Counted from the first letter of the stretch, positions 16,761-26,194 are shown. The stretch: DNA of 64,000 bases from CALCKU01 sp964534845 (GCA_964534845.1 CAZHPV010000005.1:16962-80961); one strand, 5' to 3'. Numbers and translations: made by a program. The notes: generated from the sequence alone by a model not told the origin.

Positions 16761-17417
16761 ATGATCTATTCAAAAACCCAGATTTCCAAGCTCGGCACGC
16801 CTGACTTGAAACAGCCCTTTATTCCGGCCCTCATTCTAAGCGCGCTTTTGCTTTCAGCCTGCGCAACAGCGCCCTCAATCGCACCCGACACAGCCTTGAA
16901 AGGCAATTATGTCCTCGACCCGACACATGCCAGTGTCACCTGGTCACTTTCCCATGCCGGACTATCAAATTACACCGCACGTTTTGATACTATTTCCGGA
17001 ACATTGAATTTCGATCCGCAAAACCCGCAAAACAGTCAAGTCGATATCACTATTGATCCCCGCTCGGTTTCAACAGGCTTGCCAAAGTTCGACAAAACAC
17101 TGGCAAACGATAGCAAATATTTTAACGCCGATAATTTCCCTGAAATCCGCTTTATTTCAAACTCCATTACCGTGACGGGTGAAAATACAGGCCTTATTAC
17201 CGGTACACTTACACTAAAAGGGGTAACAAAACCCGTCACACTCGAGACCGTATTTAACGGAGCCGGCTCGTCCTTTGGCAATCCGGGTAAGACATTGGGC
17301 TTTTCCGCTAAAGGCCAAATTATGCGATCAGAATTCAATATGGGTCATTTGGTCAGCTTTGGCATAGGCGATAAAGTGAATTTACGTATTGAAACCGAAT
17401 TTAATGAGGCGCAATAA
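16761..17417 (+). CDS. YceI family lipoprotein
   Basis: The 218-residue protein has the YceI lipocalin-like beta barrel: Y-V-L-D-P-T-H-A-S-V-T-W-S-L-S-H near the start, N-A-D-N-F-P-E-I-R-F in the middle and G-T-L-T-L-K-G-V-T-K-P-V. An uncharged segment ending L-L-L-S-A-C34 is a lipobox, so the mature protein is probably lipid-anchored. YceI proteins bind polyisoprenoids in characterised cases, which fits the isoprenoid genes across the divergent promoter region only by proximity. No clear Shine-Dalgarno site is visible. Confidence 0.88.
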   Translation: MIYSKTQISKLGTPDLKQPFIPALILSALLLSACATAPSIAPDTALKGNYVLDPTHASVTWSLSHAGLSNYTARFDTISGTLNFDPQNPQNSQVDITIDPRSVSTGLPKFDKTLANDSKYFNADNFPEIRFISNSITVTGENTGLITGTLTLKGVTKPVTLETVFNGAGSSFGNPGKTLGFSAKGQIMRSEFNMGHLVSFGIGDKVNLRIETEFNEAQ

Positions 17418-17456
17418 GAGCGTAAGTTCAATTTAAACAAGCCATGCGCAACACTT

Positions 17457-18092
17457 ATGACCCGCCGCCTTCCTGCAACGCCGAAGACTTATCAACTCGC
17501 ATTTGAAATCCTAAAGTCAGGCGGGCTTGTCGCCCTGCCCACGGAAACGGTTTACGGACTGGCAGCTTCGGCCGCAGACAAGAAAGCTGTCGAACGATTA
17601 TATCATGTCAAAGATAGATCAAATGACAAACCGCTCGCGCTTTGCGTGGATAGTTTTGAAACCGCGCAAAAATATGCTCATCTTTCAGGCCTTGGACTAA
17701 AACTGGCTAAAGCGTTCTGGCCCGGCCCGCTCTCTCTCGTATTAGACGCCCAAACGACGCGCCCCCTTTCTCCTAATCTTTACGGATTGGGCGATGACGG
17801 CCAAGCCACTATATCCTTGCGCTGGCCGGACACAGAATGGATAAAATTCCTCCCAGACCTGCCTTTGGCGCTCACCAGCGCAAATGTCTCGGGGCAGTCT
17901 GATCCACGAAACGGGGATGATGTCTATCACTATCTATCAGGAAAAATAGAGCTTATCATTGACGAAACTACGCCCCTATCCTCAGGACAGGCATCAACTA
18001 TAATATCAATATCTGGGAAAAGAGCGAAGCTCTTGCGGCGCGGCGCACTCAGTCATGGTGACTTTGCCAAATTTGATATAGATTGGGCCTGA
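17457..18092 (+). CDS. L-threonylcarbamoyladenylate synthase (TsaC/YrdC-type)
   Basis: This enzyme makes threonylcarbamoyl-AMP from threonine, bicarbonate and ATP for tRNA t6A37. The 211-residue protein shows the YrdC core: S-G-G-L-V-A-L-P-T-E-T-V-Y-G-L-A near the start, K-D-R-S-N-D-K-P-L-A, F-W-P-G-P-L-S and L-T-S-A-N-V-S-G. It lacks the C-terminal Sua5 domain found in longer (about 320-residue) relatives. One base separates it from the following FAD oxidoreductase (TGAAATG), so both are co-translated. Confidence 0.93.
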   Translation: MTRRLPATPKTYQLAFEILKSGGLVALPTETVYGLAASAADKKAVERLYHVKDRSNDKPLALCVDSFETAQKYAHLSGLGLKLAKAFWPGPLSLVLDAQTTRPLSPNLYGLGDDGQATISLRWPDTEWIKFLPDLPLALTSANVSGQSDPRNGDDVYHYLSGKIELIIDETTPLSSGQASTIISISGKRAKLLRRGALSHGDFAKFDIDWA

Positions 18093-18093
18093 A

Positions 18094-19506
18094 ATGTCCA
18101 AGAAAATTTCATATCTCACATCTGCATTGCCAGAAAATATCTGGACACAAGACCCTGATATTATCGCTCCGCATCTGGTGGAATGGCGGGATAAATATCA
18201 AGGGCAAACCCCGCTAATGCTCACGCCGGAAACGACACAGCAAGTCGCGCGCGCCGTCAAAATTTGCCATAATCATAACATCAAAATTACGCCTCAAGGC
18301 GGCAATACCGGACTGGTTGGCGGACAAACGCCCCAAGGAGAAGTACTGTTATCGCTTAAACGCATGACAAAAATTCTCGACGTTAATCCGGTTGAAAATG
18401 CCCTTACCGTTCAAGCTGGCGCGACCTTATTATCCGTTCAGCAAGCCGCTAATGCGGCAGACAGGAAATTTCCGTTGTCTCTGGCCTCTGAGGGCACGTG
18501 CACAATCGGCGGTATTCTCTCGACAAATGCCGGCGGGGTTCATGTCTTAAAATATGGTACAACCAAAGAGCTTGTCTTTGGGGTAGAGGCTGTCTTGCCC
18601 GACGGGCAGGTTTTTAACGGCTTAACCTCACTGCGCAAAGATAATACCGGCTATGACATGAACCGACTTTTCCTTGGCGCCGAGGGCACTCTGGGGGTCA
18701 TAACGGCGGCGAGCCTCAAACTCTTTGGCAAACCCGGTCATATAAGGCGGGTCATGGTGGGTCTGGATAGTCCGCAAGCCGCGCTGAATTTGCTGGACCA
18801 TTGCCGGCATAATGGACAGCTTTCCATGTTCGAAGTTATACCGCGTATCGGATTGGACGTCGTGACGCAAAATATCAAAAACCAGCGCGACCCGTTTGAC
18901 GCCCCGCATCCGTGGTATGCGATTTTAGATTGGGAAACCGAAACGAGCGACGCTGGAGGCCGTTTGGCGGAAACAAAATTATCCCAAGCTTTAGAAAAAG
19001 GCCTTATTCGCGATGCCGTGATTGCACAAAATGAGACACAGGCTAAAACTATACTCGCCTTGCGGGAAAATATGTCAGCTGGACAAAAGTTTCTAGGCGG
19101 TTCAATCAAGCTTGATATCACCGTGCCGCTCTCAGATATTCCTGTATTTTTTGACCGGGCAGACAAAGCCGTTGAGGCCTTAATACCGGGTGCGCGCCCT
19201 GTCGGGTTTGGGCATTTCGGGGACGGAAATATTCATTACAATGTCGCCCAGCCCGCACCAGCGGGTACCCATTCAAACAAAGAAAAAGACAAAGCGGCGT
19301 TTCTGGCGAACTGGGACATTATCTCTGACGCCATCTTTGATATTGTCACAGCGCTCGGGGGGTCTATCTCTGCCGAGCACGGTATTGGCATTATGAAAAA
19401 AGAGGCCCTTGCCAAACGCGCCTCCGGGGAAAAACTCGCCATGATGAAATCCATAAAAAATACGCTGGATTCGAAAAACATCATGAACCCGCGTGTTATG
19501 TTCTAA
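18094..19506 (+). CDS. FAD-linked D-2-hydroxyacid oxidoreductase
   Basis: The 470-residue protein has the PCMH-type FAD domain (T-P-Q-G-G-N-T-G-L-V-G-G and the S-T-N-A-G-G-V-H segment) and the FAD-oxidase C-terminal domain with G-H-F-G-D-G-N-I-H-Y-N and E-H-G-I-G. These features match D-lactate/D-2-hydroxyglutarate dehydrogenases, which pass electrons to quinone or ETF. The metal-binding His pair is retained. Sequence alone does not separate 2-hydroxyglutarate from lactate or glycolate. It is co-transcribed with the TsaC-like gene. Confidence 0.9.
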   Translation: MSKKISYLTSALPENIWTQDPDIIAPHLVEWRDKYQGQTPLMLTPETTQQVARAVKICHNHNIKITPQGGNTGLVGGQTPQGEVLLSLKRMTKILDVNPVENALTVQAGATLLSVQQAANAADRKFPLSLASEGTCTIGGILSTNAGGVHVLKYGTTKELVFGVEAVLPDGQVFNGLTSLRKDNTGYDMNRLFLGAEGTLGVITAASLKLFGKPGHIRRVMVGLDSPQAALNLLDHCRHNGQLSMFEVIPRIGLDVVTQNIKNQRDPFDAPHPWYAILDWETETSDAGGRLAETKLSQALEKGLIRDAVIAQNETQAKTILALRENMSAGQKFLGGSIKLDITVPLSDIPVFFDRADKAVEALIPGARPVGFGHFGDGNIHYNVAQPAPAGTHSNKEKDKAAFLANWDIISDAIFDIVTALGGSISAEHGIGIMKKEALAKRASGEKLAMMKSIKNTLDSKNIMNPRVMF

Positions 19507-19565
19507 GGATAGGCTCACTGTGCAGCCCTATTGGTGATCCGTGGTCATATCGGCATGGATTAGTT

Positions 19566-19579
19566 TCACATAAGTGTGA
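19566..19579 (+). promoter_or_regulatory. Inverted repeat upstream of yaaA, possible operator
   Basis: TCACA-TAAG-TGTGA is a perfect 5-4-5 inverted repeat about 110 bases before yaaA. The arms recall CRP/FNR half-sites but the spacing (4) and orientation are unusual. In this 183-base gap I see no clear -35/-10 pair. Confidence 0.3.
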
Positions 19580-19689
19580 CCTTTATGCGCTTGAAAGCTG
19601 CGCCCATATCTTTATGGTTGGCACGTCATTCACCACGCATACAAGCCTGAAATTGTTTTAGGTTGATGTTATGAGGAAAGGATATACCC

Positions 19690-20475
19690 ATGCTGACACT
19701 GCTATCCCCTGCCAAGAAATTAAATTTTGATCCCGTCTCCCTGGCGCTGGACATTACCCAGCCCCGATTAAATTCGGATACAACTATTCTGGCCAAAATC
19801 GCCAAAAAACAAAGCCCGGCTGACCTAAAGCGTCTTATGCATATAAGCGATAATTTGGCCCAGCTAAATGTTGATCGGTTCCAAGCCTTTCATCTTGAAG
19901 GCAAAAGCAATCTCGCCAAACCCGCTGGCCTCACCTTTGACGGCAATGTCTATTGGGGATTGGACGCTAACACCTTATCCGGTGATGATATGACCTATGC
20001 TCAAGATCACTTACGGATTTTGTCTGGACTTTACGGCGTACTCCGTCCGCTTGATGCCATACAGGCCTACCGTCTGGAGATGGGCACAAAAATGGAAAAT
20101 CCGCGCGGAAAATCACTATATGATTTCTGGGGCACACGACTCTCCGAGGCGCTAAAGGCTGACATGGAAAACCATAGTGATAAAACAATCGTCAATCTGG
20201 CATCCAATGAATATTTTAAGGCTGTTGATAAATCCGCGCTAGGGAGCGAGGTCATTAGCGCCAAATTCCTGAATGTCAAAGACGGCAAAGCGCGCGCCTT
20301 AATGTATTATGCAAAATTTGCGCGCGGTCTTATGGCCCGCTGGATTATGGAAAACCGTATTGACCGGGCCGACGGGCTTAAAGATTTCGATCTTGAGAAT
20401 TACAAATATGATGCAAAGGCGTCCTCGCAAACCGAACTGGTATTTTCGCGTAAACAGCCTGCACCGAAAAAATAA
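19690..20475 (+). CDS. yaaA: Peroxide stress protein YaaA (DUF328/UPF0246)
   Basis: The 261-residue protein starts M-L-T-L-L-S-P-A-K-K-L-N-F, the family opening, and has F-D-G-N-V-Y-W-G-L and H-L-R-I-L-S-G-L-Y-G-V-L-R-P-L-D-A-I-Q. The C-terminal F-A-R-G-L-M-A-R-W-I and F-S-R-K-Q-P complete it. In E. coli YaaA limits free iron and DNA damage during peroxide stress. The start has GAGGAAAGG upstream. Confidence 0.95.
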   Translation: MLTLLSPAKKLNFDPVSLALDITQPRLNSDTTILAKIAKKQSPADLKRLMHISDNLAQLNVDRFQAFHLEGKSNLAKPAGLTFDGNVYWGLDANTLSGDDMTYAQDHLRILSGLYGVLRPLDAIQAYRLEMGTKMENPRGKSLYDFWGTRLSEALKADMENHSDKTIVNLASNEYFKAVDKSALGSEVISAKFLNVKDGKARALMYYAKFARGLMARWIMENRIDRADGLKDFDLENYKYDAKASSQTELVFSRKQPAPKK

Positions 20476-20500
20476 TCACACCCCGCCTTGTAAGATTCAC

Positions 20501-21487
20501 GTGACATCCAAAACCGTACAATCCTGTTACGCAACCAACCCGCTCCAGTTTTCTGTAAATGACTGGCGCATAATCGCCCGAATGTCTTGCGGTGAAATCA
20601 ATGAGGACAATATCACCATTGTCTCGGCTGGCGTCGCCTTTTTTTCAATGCTGGCCATATTTCCCATGATTACAGCCGTACTTTCACTTTACGGGTTCTT
20701 CGCGGACCCTGTAATTGCGCAGGAACAACTCTTAACGATAACGGAGCTTTTACCTCATGATGTCTGGGTTCTAATTAACGATCAGGTCCAAGCCGTTACA
20801 GGCAAAACCAATAAAGCTATCGGCTTTAAAATATTCCTTGGTATTCTGGCCGCGCTTTGGGCCGGAGGTGCGGGAATTCGCGCCATGATGCGGGGTCTCA
20901 ATATTGCTTACGGCGAGGTGGATGACCGCCCCTTGATACGGCGCTGGGCGTTAGCTTTTCTCTTTACTCTAGGCGCAGTCATGATGATGTTTATATCTCT
21001 GGGTGTCATTATTGGTGTGCCTTATGGTCTTTCAGTGTTGAAGCTGGAAGGCCTTACGGCCAGCCTGACCCGGTATTTACCGTGGAGCCTGTTGATTTTT
21101 GCCTTTAGTTTTGCCTGCGCGGTCTTGTACCGATACGGCCCCAATCGCAGACCTGCCAAAATGCGCTGGATTATTCCCGGCGTCATATTTGCAACGCTCT
21201 CATGGCTATTGATCTCGGTCGGGTTTTCAAAATTTGTCGCGGCTTTCGGAACCTATAACAAGACGTATGGTAGTCTGGGGGCGGTGATGGTCTTGCTCGT
21301 CTGGCTGTGGTTGACAAATTGGGTGATTATATTTGGAGCCGAGATTAACGGAGAAATGGAACGTCACACCATGCAAGATACGACACGCGGGCCTGACCGG
21401 GCCATTGGGGAACGCGGGGCGGCCATGGCAGATTATGTCGCAAGCTCTATTTCAATGCGGGATGTGGATATTGACGCCCAAATTTAG
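20501..21487 (+). CDS. YihY/virulence factor BrkB family membrane protein
   Basis: A protein of about 328 residues with six predicted membrane segments. Recognisable family parts are A-G-V-A-F-F-S-M-L-A-I-F-P-M-I near the start, the second-half W-S-L-L-I-F-A and S-K-F-V-A-A-F-G-T-Y-N-K-T-Y-G-S-L-G-A-V. I place the start at GTG 20501 because a longer reading would run through yaaA. The function of this family is not established, and the old name ribonuclease BN is incorrect for it. The stop overlaps the convergent SRAP stop by 4 bases. Confidence 0.88.
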   Translation: MTSKTVQSCYATNPLQFSVNDWRIIARMSCGEINEDNITIVSAGVAFFSMLAIFPMITAVLSLYGFFADPVIAQEQLLTITELLPHDVWVLINDQVQAVTGKTNKAIGFKIFLGILAALWAGGAGIRAMMRGLNIAYGEVDDRPLIRRWALAFLFTLGAVMMMFISLGVIIGVPYGLSVLKLEGLTASLTRYLPWSLLIFAFSFACAVLYRYGPNRRPAKMRWIIPGVIFATLSWLLISVGFSKFVAAFGTYNKTYGSLGAVMVLLVWLWLTNWVIIFGAEINGEMERHTMQDTTRGPDRAIGERGAAMADYVASSISMRDVDIDAQI

Positions 21488-22167
21488 CACGGTTCAATAA
21501 GCTGCGCGCCCTGGGCCCGTCCAGACCCAACACCCCTATCGACCTCGTGATAGTCCAGATCATGGCCTTCGCATTTTTTACGCATGATTTTATCCCCCGG
21601 AAGGTTCCAATTTAGCCAACCATCCCATTGCGTACGCGGCAAACGCACAGGCATACGGTGATGTAAATGCTTCATCGATCCCGTGGCCGGGGTTGTCAGA
21701 ATTGTGCACGATAGCAGCGTTATGCCCTCATCAACACGCCATTGATCCCACAAGCCGGCAAAGGCGAATAACGGCGCCTCGGCTTCATATATAAAATAGG
21801 GCGTTTTGGGTTTTTCCACCCCTTCCCATTCATACCAGCCATTTGCCGGGATTAAAGCCCGCCTGCGGCGAAAGGGCGTCCTAAAGCTGGCTTTCTCCGC
21901 AGCTGTCTCAAGACGCGCATTAAAAAGCGGACGGCCTTCGGGGGGTGTTTTTTTCCAATGCGGATGTAAGCCCCACCGCATGGGAACAATTTTACGCCTT
22001 TGGCGCCCATCAAAAGCTATAACCGGCACAACGTTGCCCGGCGATATATTATAATTAGCCGCCCAGTTCCACAGCGGGTCGCCGTTCTGATCTAATGGCC
22101 CCATTTGCGCCATAAAAGCCGCCGCAATTTCGTCAAGGGAGTTATATAGAGCATAGCGTCCACACAT
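21484..22167 (-). CDS. SOS response-associated peptidase (SRAP, YedK/HMCES family)
   Basis: The true start is at 22167 because SRAP proteins need Cys2 as the catalytic residue: M-C-G-R-Y-A-L-Y. The 227-residue protein then shows F-N-A-R-L-E-T-A, N-G-W-Y-E-W and H-H-R-M-P-V, the active-site Asn, Glu and His segments. The family crosslinks covalently to abasic sites in single-stranded DNA and shields them. It is divergent from the NUDIX gene over only 28 bases, so the promoters must overlap neighbouring coding DNA. Confidence 0.94.
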   Translation of the reverse strand: MCGRYALYNSLDEIAAAFMAQMGPLDQNGDPLWNWAANYNISPGNVVPVIAFDGRQRRKIVPMRWGLHPHWKKTPPEGRPLFNARLETAAEKASFRTPFRRRRALIPANGWYEWEGVEKPKTPYFIYEAEAPLFAFAGLWDQWRVDEGITLLSCTILTTPATGSMKHLHHRMPVRLPRTQWDGWLNWNLPGDKIMRKKCEGHDLDYHEVDRGVGSGRAQGAQLIEPC

Positions 22168-22195
22168 AAAACTGATATAGAGGGTTGATAAAATA

Positions 22196-22684
22196 ATGGA
22201 AATGGTTTTGCCAGAATTAGACAAGGATAAAGACGAAGACGACCGCGTTGATTGCGTCGGTGTGATCTGCTTTCGCGGGAATGATGTTTTGCTCATTGAA
22301 CGCGGAACACCGCCGCGTAAAGGCGAATGGTCGATACCGGGCGGACGCGTTGAGGCGGGTGAGAGCTTTCGCGACGCCGCTCTGCGCGAGCTTTTTGAGG
22401 AAACTGGCATTCACGCCCAATTGGGTGAAAAAATCGCGACACTCAATGCCGACTTCGAAGACTATAAATACCGCTTACATGACTATGTCGCCACATGGGT
22501 GTCGGGTGAACCGCTTGCGGGCGATGACGCGAAAAAGGCGGTGTTCATCACGCCCGAAAGGCTTGCAAAGGTCGAGATGTGGGCCAAAACCCGCGAAGTC
22601 ATAGAGATGGCACGCAGCGAGTTAAACACCGATAGCGGCGTAATCAGCGGAACTACCCAACGCTCAATTGAGCTGAAAAATTAA
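22196..22684 (+). CDS. NUDIX hydrolase
   Basis: The 162-residue protein has a complete Nudix box, G50-x5-E56-x7-R64-E65-x2-E68-E69-x-G71-I, which binds the metal that cleaves nucleoside-diphosphate-X bonds. The acidic N-terminal stretch and the ADP-ribose-pyrophosphatase-like spacing fit a nucleotide-sugar or ADP-ribose substrate, but no specificity residues allow a firm choice. The TIGR02301 gene follows directly. Confidence 0.92.
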   Translation: MEMVLPELDKDKDEDDRVDCVGVICFRGNDVLLIERGTPPRKGEWSIPGGRVEAGESFRDAALRELFEETGIHAQLGEKIATLNADFEDYKYRLHDYVATWVSGEPLAGDDAKKAVFITPERLAKVEMWAKTREVIEMARSELNTDSGVISGTTQRSIELKN

Positions 22685-22723
22685 GTGGTCAATTCGGTGA
22701 GCCGTTCTATATATAATCAAACT

Positions 22724-23203
22724 ATGCGACGAAACCTTGGAAATACTGGCCTTATTTTGGTCTTTTGCGCCCATGCAACACTCGCACTGGCTCAACAGCC
22801 CCAATCACCCCAAATTAACCCAGCCGATATTCAAGCGGCCCGTCAGGCCGCCCAACAAGCGCGTGAAGCCGCGGAAATAAGGGTGGAAACGACAATGGTT
22901 ACTATGAGCAGCCTCGTTGAAGCTATGGCAAGAAATCTGGGCCAAATGCATTATCTACGTACATTATGTTTTGGCAATGACGATCAAAAATGGCGCAGAC
23001 ATGCCGGGCAAATGCTCAATCTCGAAGCTCCCGATGATAAAGTCCGCAGAAAAGAACTGATCCGCGCCTTTAATACCGGCTATTATCAAGAAGAGGGTCG
23101 CCACGCAGAATGCTCCCAAGCTGTCTCTATTGACGCTGCCGCTCTGGCTGAAAATGGTCGCCACCTTGCCTCTATGCTGGGTGACCCTTACCGCGAACCC
23201 TAG
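22724..23203 (+). CDS. TIGR02301/DUF2385 family exported protein
   Basis: The 159-residue protein opens with a signal peptide (residues 1-23, ending A-L-A). After a Gln/Ala-rich linker comes the family core: L-V-E-A-M-A-R-N-L-G-Q-M-H-Y-L-R-T-L-C, W-R-R-H-A-G-Q-M-L and the R-x2-L-I-R-A-F-N-T-G-Y run. A GTG at 22685, right after the NUDIX stop, would give 13 more residues before the signal peptide; I prefer the ATG at 22724. The family is alphaproteobacterial, often next to NUDIX genes, and has no known function. Confidence 0.82.
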   Translation: MRRNLGNTGLILVFCAHATLALAQQPQSPQINPADIQAARQAAQQAREAAEIRVETTMVTMSSLVEAMARNLGQMHYLRTLCFGNDDQKWRRHAGQMLNLEAPDDKVRRKELIRAFNTGYYQEEGRHAECSQAVSIDAAALAENGRHLASMLGDPYREP

Positions 23204-23345
23204 TCAGGGACAGGTCGAAACAAAGCGTTTGCAAACGGCGAAGGGGCGAGACTTTCTGTCATTTAAACTGGACGCCGCCTTGCAAGAATTTTAAGGAAGG
23301 CCTGATATAAATCAGATTAATAGCCTTTGGGTATAAGGATTTGAC

Positions 23346-23753
23346 ATGCGTTTTAATTTTAGATCGACATTTTTTTCAAGCCTGATCGCTTTGGCTTTTG
23401 CCGCCGGCTTTAACAGTTTTGCGCAAACGTCAGAGGTTTTGAACCTGGCGGGGTCAGAGTGGGGTCCTGAAAACGGCTTTGACCAATTTGTTCAGTTTAA
23501 AGCCGAAGGCGAGCTTTTCGGATTTGGTGGATGTAATTCCTTTATCGGTAATTACACCTATGAGGCCGGAAACCTTTCGATTAAGAACCTGATATTAACC
23601 GAGGCAACTTGCGCCGGTCTTACCGGCGTTGAAGCGGCTTTTATGGAAGGGTTGCAAAACGCCCATACAGTCAAGATGGATGGATTATTGCTCAAGGTTT
23701 ATGATAAAAACGATGTCTGGGTTTTAGGTCTTAGCCGACGAGATTTCGACTAG
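23346..23753 (+). CDS. META domain-containing exported protein (HslJ-like)
   Basis: A 135-residue protein with a signal peptide of about 27 residues (F-A-A-G-F-N-S-F-A). The mature part has the META-domain core: L-A-G-S-E-W, V-Q-F-K-A-E-G, F-G-G-C-N-S-F-I-G-N-Y and I-L-T-E-A-T-C-A-G. The two cysteines probably pair in the periplasm. AAGGA stands six bases before the ATG. Members are linked to heat and novobiocin resistance (HslJ), but the role here is unknown. Confidence 0.85.
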   Translation: MRFNFRSTFFSSLIALAFAAGFNSFAQTSEVLNLAGSEWGPENGFDQFVQFKAEGELFGFGGCNSFIGNYTYEAGNLSIKNLILTEATCAGLTGVEAAFMEGLQNAHTVKMDGLLLKVYDKNDVWVLGLSRRDFD

Positions 23754-23898
23754 ACTGTCTGAAGCTCTCCGTTACGCGTTCGTTGCTAACCAGCGCACCG
23801 CCAACTATTCCAAAATATAACCTGCCCCTAGTTGCAATTCTTCGCCGACCAACGCATATAACATCACGACCGCCACATAGCTTAGCATTAGGGACCAT

Positions 23899-24942
23899 AT
23901 GACAGAGCGATTAATCCTTCGACGCCCCGATGACTGGCATGTGCATTTACGTGACGGGGATATGCTCGAGGCTGTTGTTGATTTCACCGCCCGTCAATTT
24001 GGACGCGCGATCATCATGCCTAATCTATCCCCGCCCGTCACAAATGTAGAGGCCGCCAAAGCCTATAAAGAGCGTATAATAGCGGCTACCGACCCGTCTT
24101 TGGATTTCACCCCGCTCATGACCGCCTATCTGACAGATAATTTCGAAGCCGATGAAATCACAAAGGGATATGAGAGCGGTATTCTAACGGCGTGTAAATT
24201 ATACCCGGCCCATGCGACAACAAACTCCGAGCACGGCGTTACCAATATTGAAAATATTTATCCCGTTCTGGAACGTATGCAGTCATGCGGTATGCCTTTA
24301 CTGGTTCACGGCGAGGTCACGCATGCCCATGCTGATATTTTTGACCGCGAGGCCATATTTATCGATGAAGTGATGATAAAACTCCAAGAGGACTTTCCTG
24401 AACTGAAAATCGTCTTTGAACATATAACCACCCAAGATGCTGTCGATTTTGTAACTGCAAGCGGGGCGAATATTGCCGCGACAATCACGCCGCATCATCT
24501 GGAAATAAACCGCAATGATATCTTTAAAGGCGGCATCCGTCCGCATATGTATTGCCTGCCTATTGCCAAACGGGAAACCCACCGCAAAGCCCTGCGCAGG
24601 GCGGCTATTTCCGGGTCAGAAAAATTCTTCCTTGGAACCGACTCGGCACCCCATACGATCGGGGCAAAGGAAAGCGCTTGCGGCTGCGCGGGAATTTTTA
24701 ACGCCCCCTTCGCCATTGAAAGCTATGCCAAAACATTTGAAGAAGAAGGCGCACTCGACAAACTCGAAGGCTTTGCCTCTCTGTTCGGACCTCGCTTTTA
24801 CGGACTGGCCGTCAATGAAACTAAAATCGTCTTGGAACGCCGACCCGTAAATGTACCTGAAACTTTAAATGTTCTTGATACACACATCATACCTTTTCAC
24901 AGTGCGCAAACGCTGGCGTGGCAATATGCAGGAACCGCCTAA
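23899..24942 (+). CDS. pyrC: Dihydroorotase (class II)
   Basis: PyrC closes N-carbamoyl-aspartate to dihydroorotate in pyrimidine synthesis. The 347-residue protein shows the metal motif D-W-H-V-H-L-R-D-G-D-M, the carbamylated-lysine region T-A-C-K-L-Y-P-A, V-H-G-E-V-T and the D-S-A-P-H loop. Length and motifs fit the homodimeric class II enzyme. The stop overlaps the ygfZ start by 1 base (TAATG). Confidence 0.96.
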   Translation: MTERLILRRPDDWHVHLRDGDMLEAVVDFTARQFGRAIIMPNLSPPVTNVEAAKAYKERIIAATDPSLDFTPLMTAYLTDNFEADEITKGYESGILTACKLYPAHATTNSEHGVTNIENIYPVLERMQSCGMPLLVHGEVTHAHADIFDREAIFIDEVMIKLQEDFPELKIVFEHITTQDAVDFVTASGANIAATITPHHLEINRNDIFKGGIRPHMYCLPIAKRETHRKALRRAAISGSEKFFLGTDSAPHTIGAKESACGCAGIFNAPFAIESYAKTFEEEGALDKLEGFASLFGPRFYGLAVNETKIVLERRPVNVPETLNVLDTHIIPFHSAQTLAWQYAGTA

Positions 24943-25733
24943 TGCCGATTGCAAAACTTGATAGAGCCATTATCCGGCTATCAGGAGACGGTGTTGAATC
25001 TTGGCTGGAAGGGCTAATTACAAACGCCCTCACCTCCGACATAACCTTCGCAGCCCTACTGACGCCGCAAGGCAAGATCATTGCTGATTTTTTTGTCCAC
25101 AAATCTGGCTCTGATCTTCTTGTAGAGACGCCCGCGAAATTTGGGGCAGATCTGCTAAAGCGACTTAAGATGTATAAATTACGCGCCCCCATAACCCTAA
25201 CAGATGAGAGCGAGACGATGTCCGTTTACGCTATATGGGACGGACAAGGACAAGAGGGCCAGACCGACCCGCGTCAACCCGCTTTAGGGCAACGTCTCAT
25301 TAGCGCGGAACATCTTGATACGACAGGCGATTATAATGCGCACCGCCTATCTCTGGGCATTACGGACAGCCAATGGGATTTCGATACACAGAATGTCTTT
25401 CCTGCCGATGCTTATATGGATATCCTAAGGGGAGTAGATTACCAAAAGGGATGTTTTGTAGGCCAAGAAGTGGTCTCACGCATGAAACGCATGACAATTG
25501 TCAAAAAGCGTCTGCGCGGCCTTATGTTTGAAACAGAGCGCAATGATATCGAGCTCAAAGTCGGCGATGCGATAAAATCTGGGGAACGCACGATAGGCGA
25601 AATATACTCGGTTCACGCTCACATGGGTGTTGGCATGATTCGGCTAGAGAGGTTGAAATCAGCCACGCAAAATCTTACAGTCGGAGACATAGAGGTCAAC
25701 ATAATGAGGGCTCCGGATGGCTCAGACACCTAA
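24942..25733 (+). CDS. ygfZ: Folate-binding protein YgfZ
   Basis: YgfZ supports Fe-S cluster assembly and repair and binds folate. The 263-residue protein is related to GcvT and carries the signature K169-G-C171-F-V-G-Q-E with the essential Cys. The start overlaps the pyrC stop (TAATG), which decides it against an upstream in-frame ATG. The pyrC-ygfZ pair is a recurring alphaproteobacterial arrangement. Its end overlaps the following acetyltransferase by 17 bases. Confidence 0.92.
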   Translation: MPIAKLDRAIIRLSGDGVESWLEGLITNALTSDITFAALLTPQGKIIADFFVHKSGSDLLVETPAKFGADLLKRLKMYKLRAPITLTDESETMSVYAIWDGQGQEGQTDPRQPALGQRLISAEHLDTTGDYNAHRLSLGITDSQWDFDTQNVFPADAYMDILRGVDYQKGCFVGQEVVSRMKRMTIVKKRLRGLMFETERNDIELKVGDAIKSGERTIGEIYSVHAHMGVGMIRLERLKSATQNLTVGDIEVNIMRAPDGSDT

Positions 25734-26190
25734 ATTCGAAATTCACAGAAATGACCCTAGCGCCCTTGCACGGTTCGCGGCCCTTAATGCCGCTTGGATT
25801 GAAGAGCTGCATTATCTGGAAGAGTCTGATAAAAAAATGATCGCCCATCCCGAGATGTACACAGAAAATGGCAATAGTGTCTTTAGCGTCCATATTGGCG
25901 ATGTCGTAGCAGGCGCTTGCGCCCTGAAAAAAGATGCACAGGGCGAATGGGAACTCACCAAAATGGCGGTCGATCCTAAATTTCAGGGCCGAGGCTTGGG
26001 CCAGACACTGATGGACGTTATAGAAACCTATGCCAAGGACACTATGGGACTTAAGCGCATTTATCTTTTATCCAATACGGGGAACGCTGCCGCGATAAGG
26101 CTCTATAAGCGCAATGGCTGGACGGTTAATCATGAGGGCAAACATCCCGTCTATGCCCGCTGTAATATTGGCATGGAAAAATATCTGTAA
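25717..26190 (+). CDS. GNAT family N-acetyltransferase
   Basis: The 157-residue protein has the acetyl-CoA loop K-F-Q-G-R-G-L-G-Q-T-L-M preceded by the beta-4 strand E-L-T-K-M-A-V-D-P. N-A-A-A-I-R-L-Y-K-R-N-G-W completes the GNAT fold. It is translated from within the end of ygfZ. The acceptor is unknown. Confidence 0.9.
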   Translation: MAQTPKFEIHRNDPSALARFAALNAAWIEELHYLEESDKKMIAHPEMYTENGNSVFSVHIGDVVAGACALKKDAQGEWELTKMAVDPKFQGRGLGQTLMDVIETYAKDTMGLKRIYLLSNTGNAAAIRLYKRNGWTVNHEGKHPVYARCNIGMEKYL

Positions 26191-26194
26191 AGCG

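Noticed and set aside
21484..21487. Four-base overlap of YihY and SRAP stops as an assembly error
   Set aside because: Both proteins have complete, family-typical C-termini, so the overlap is real.
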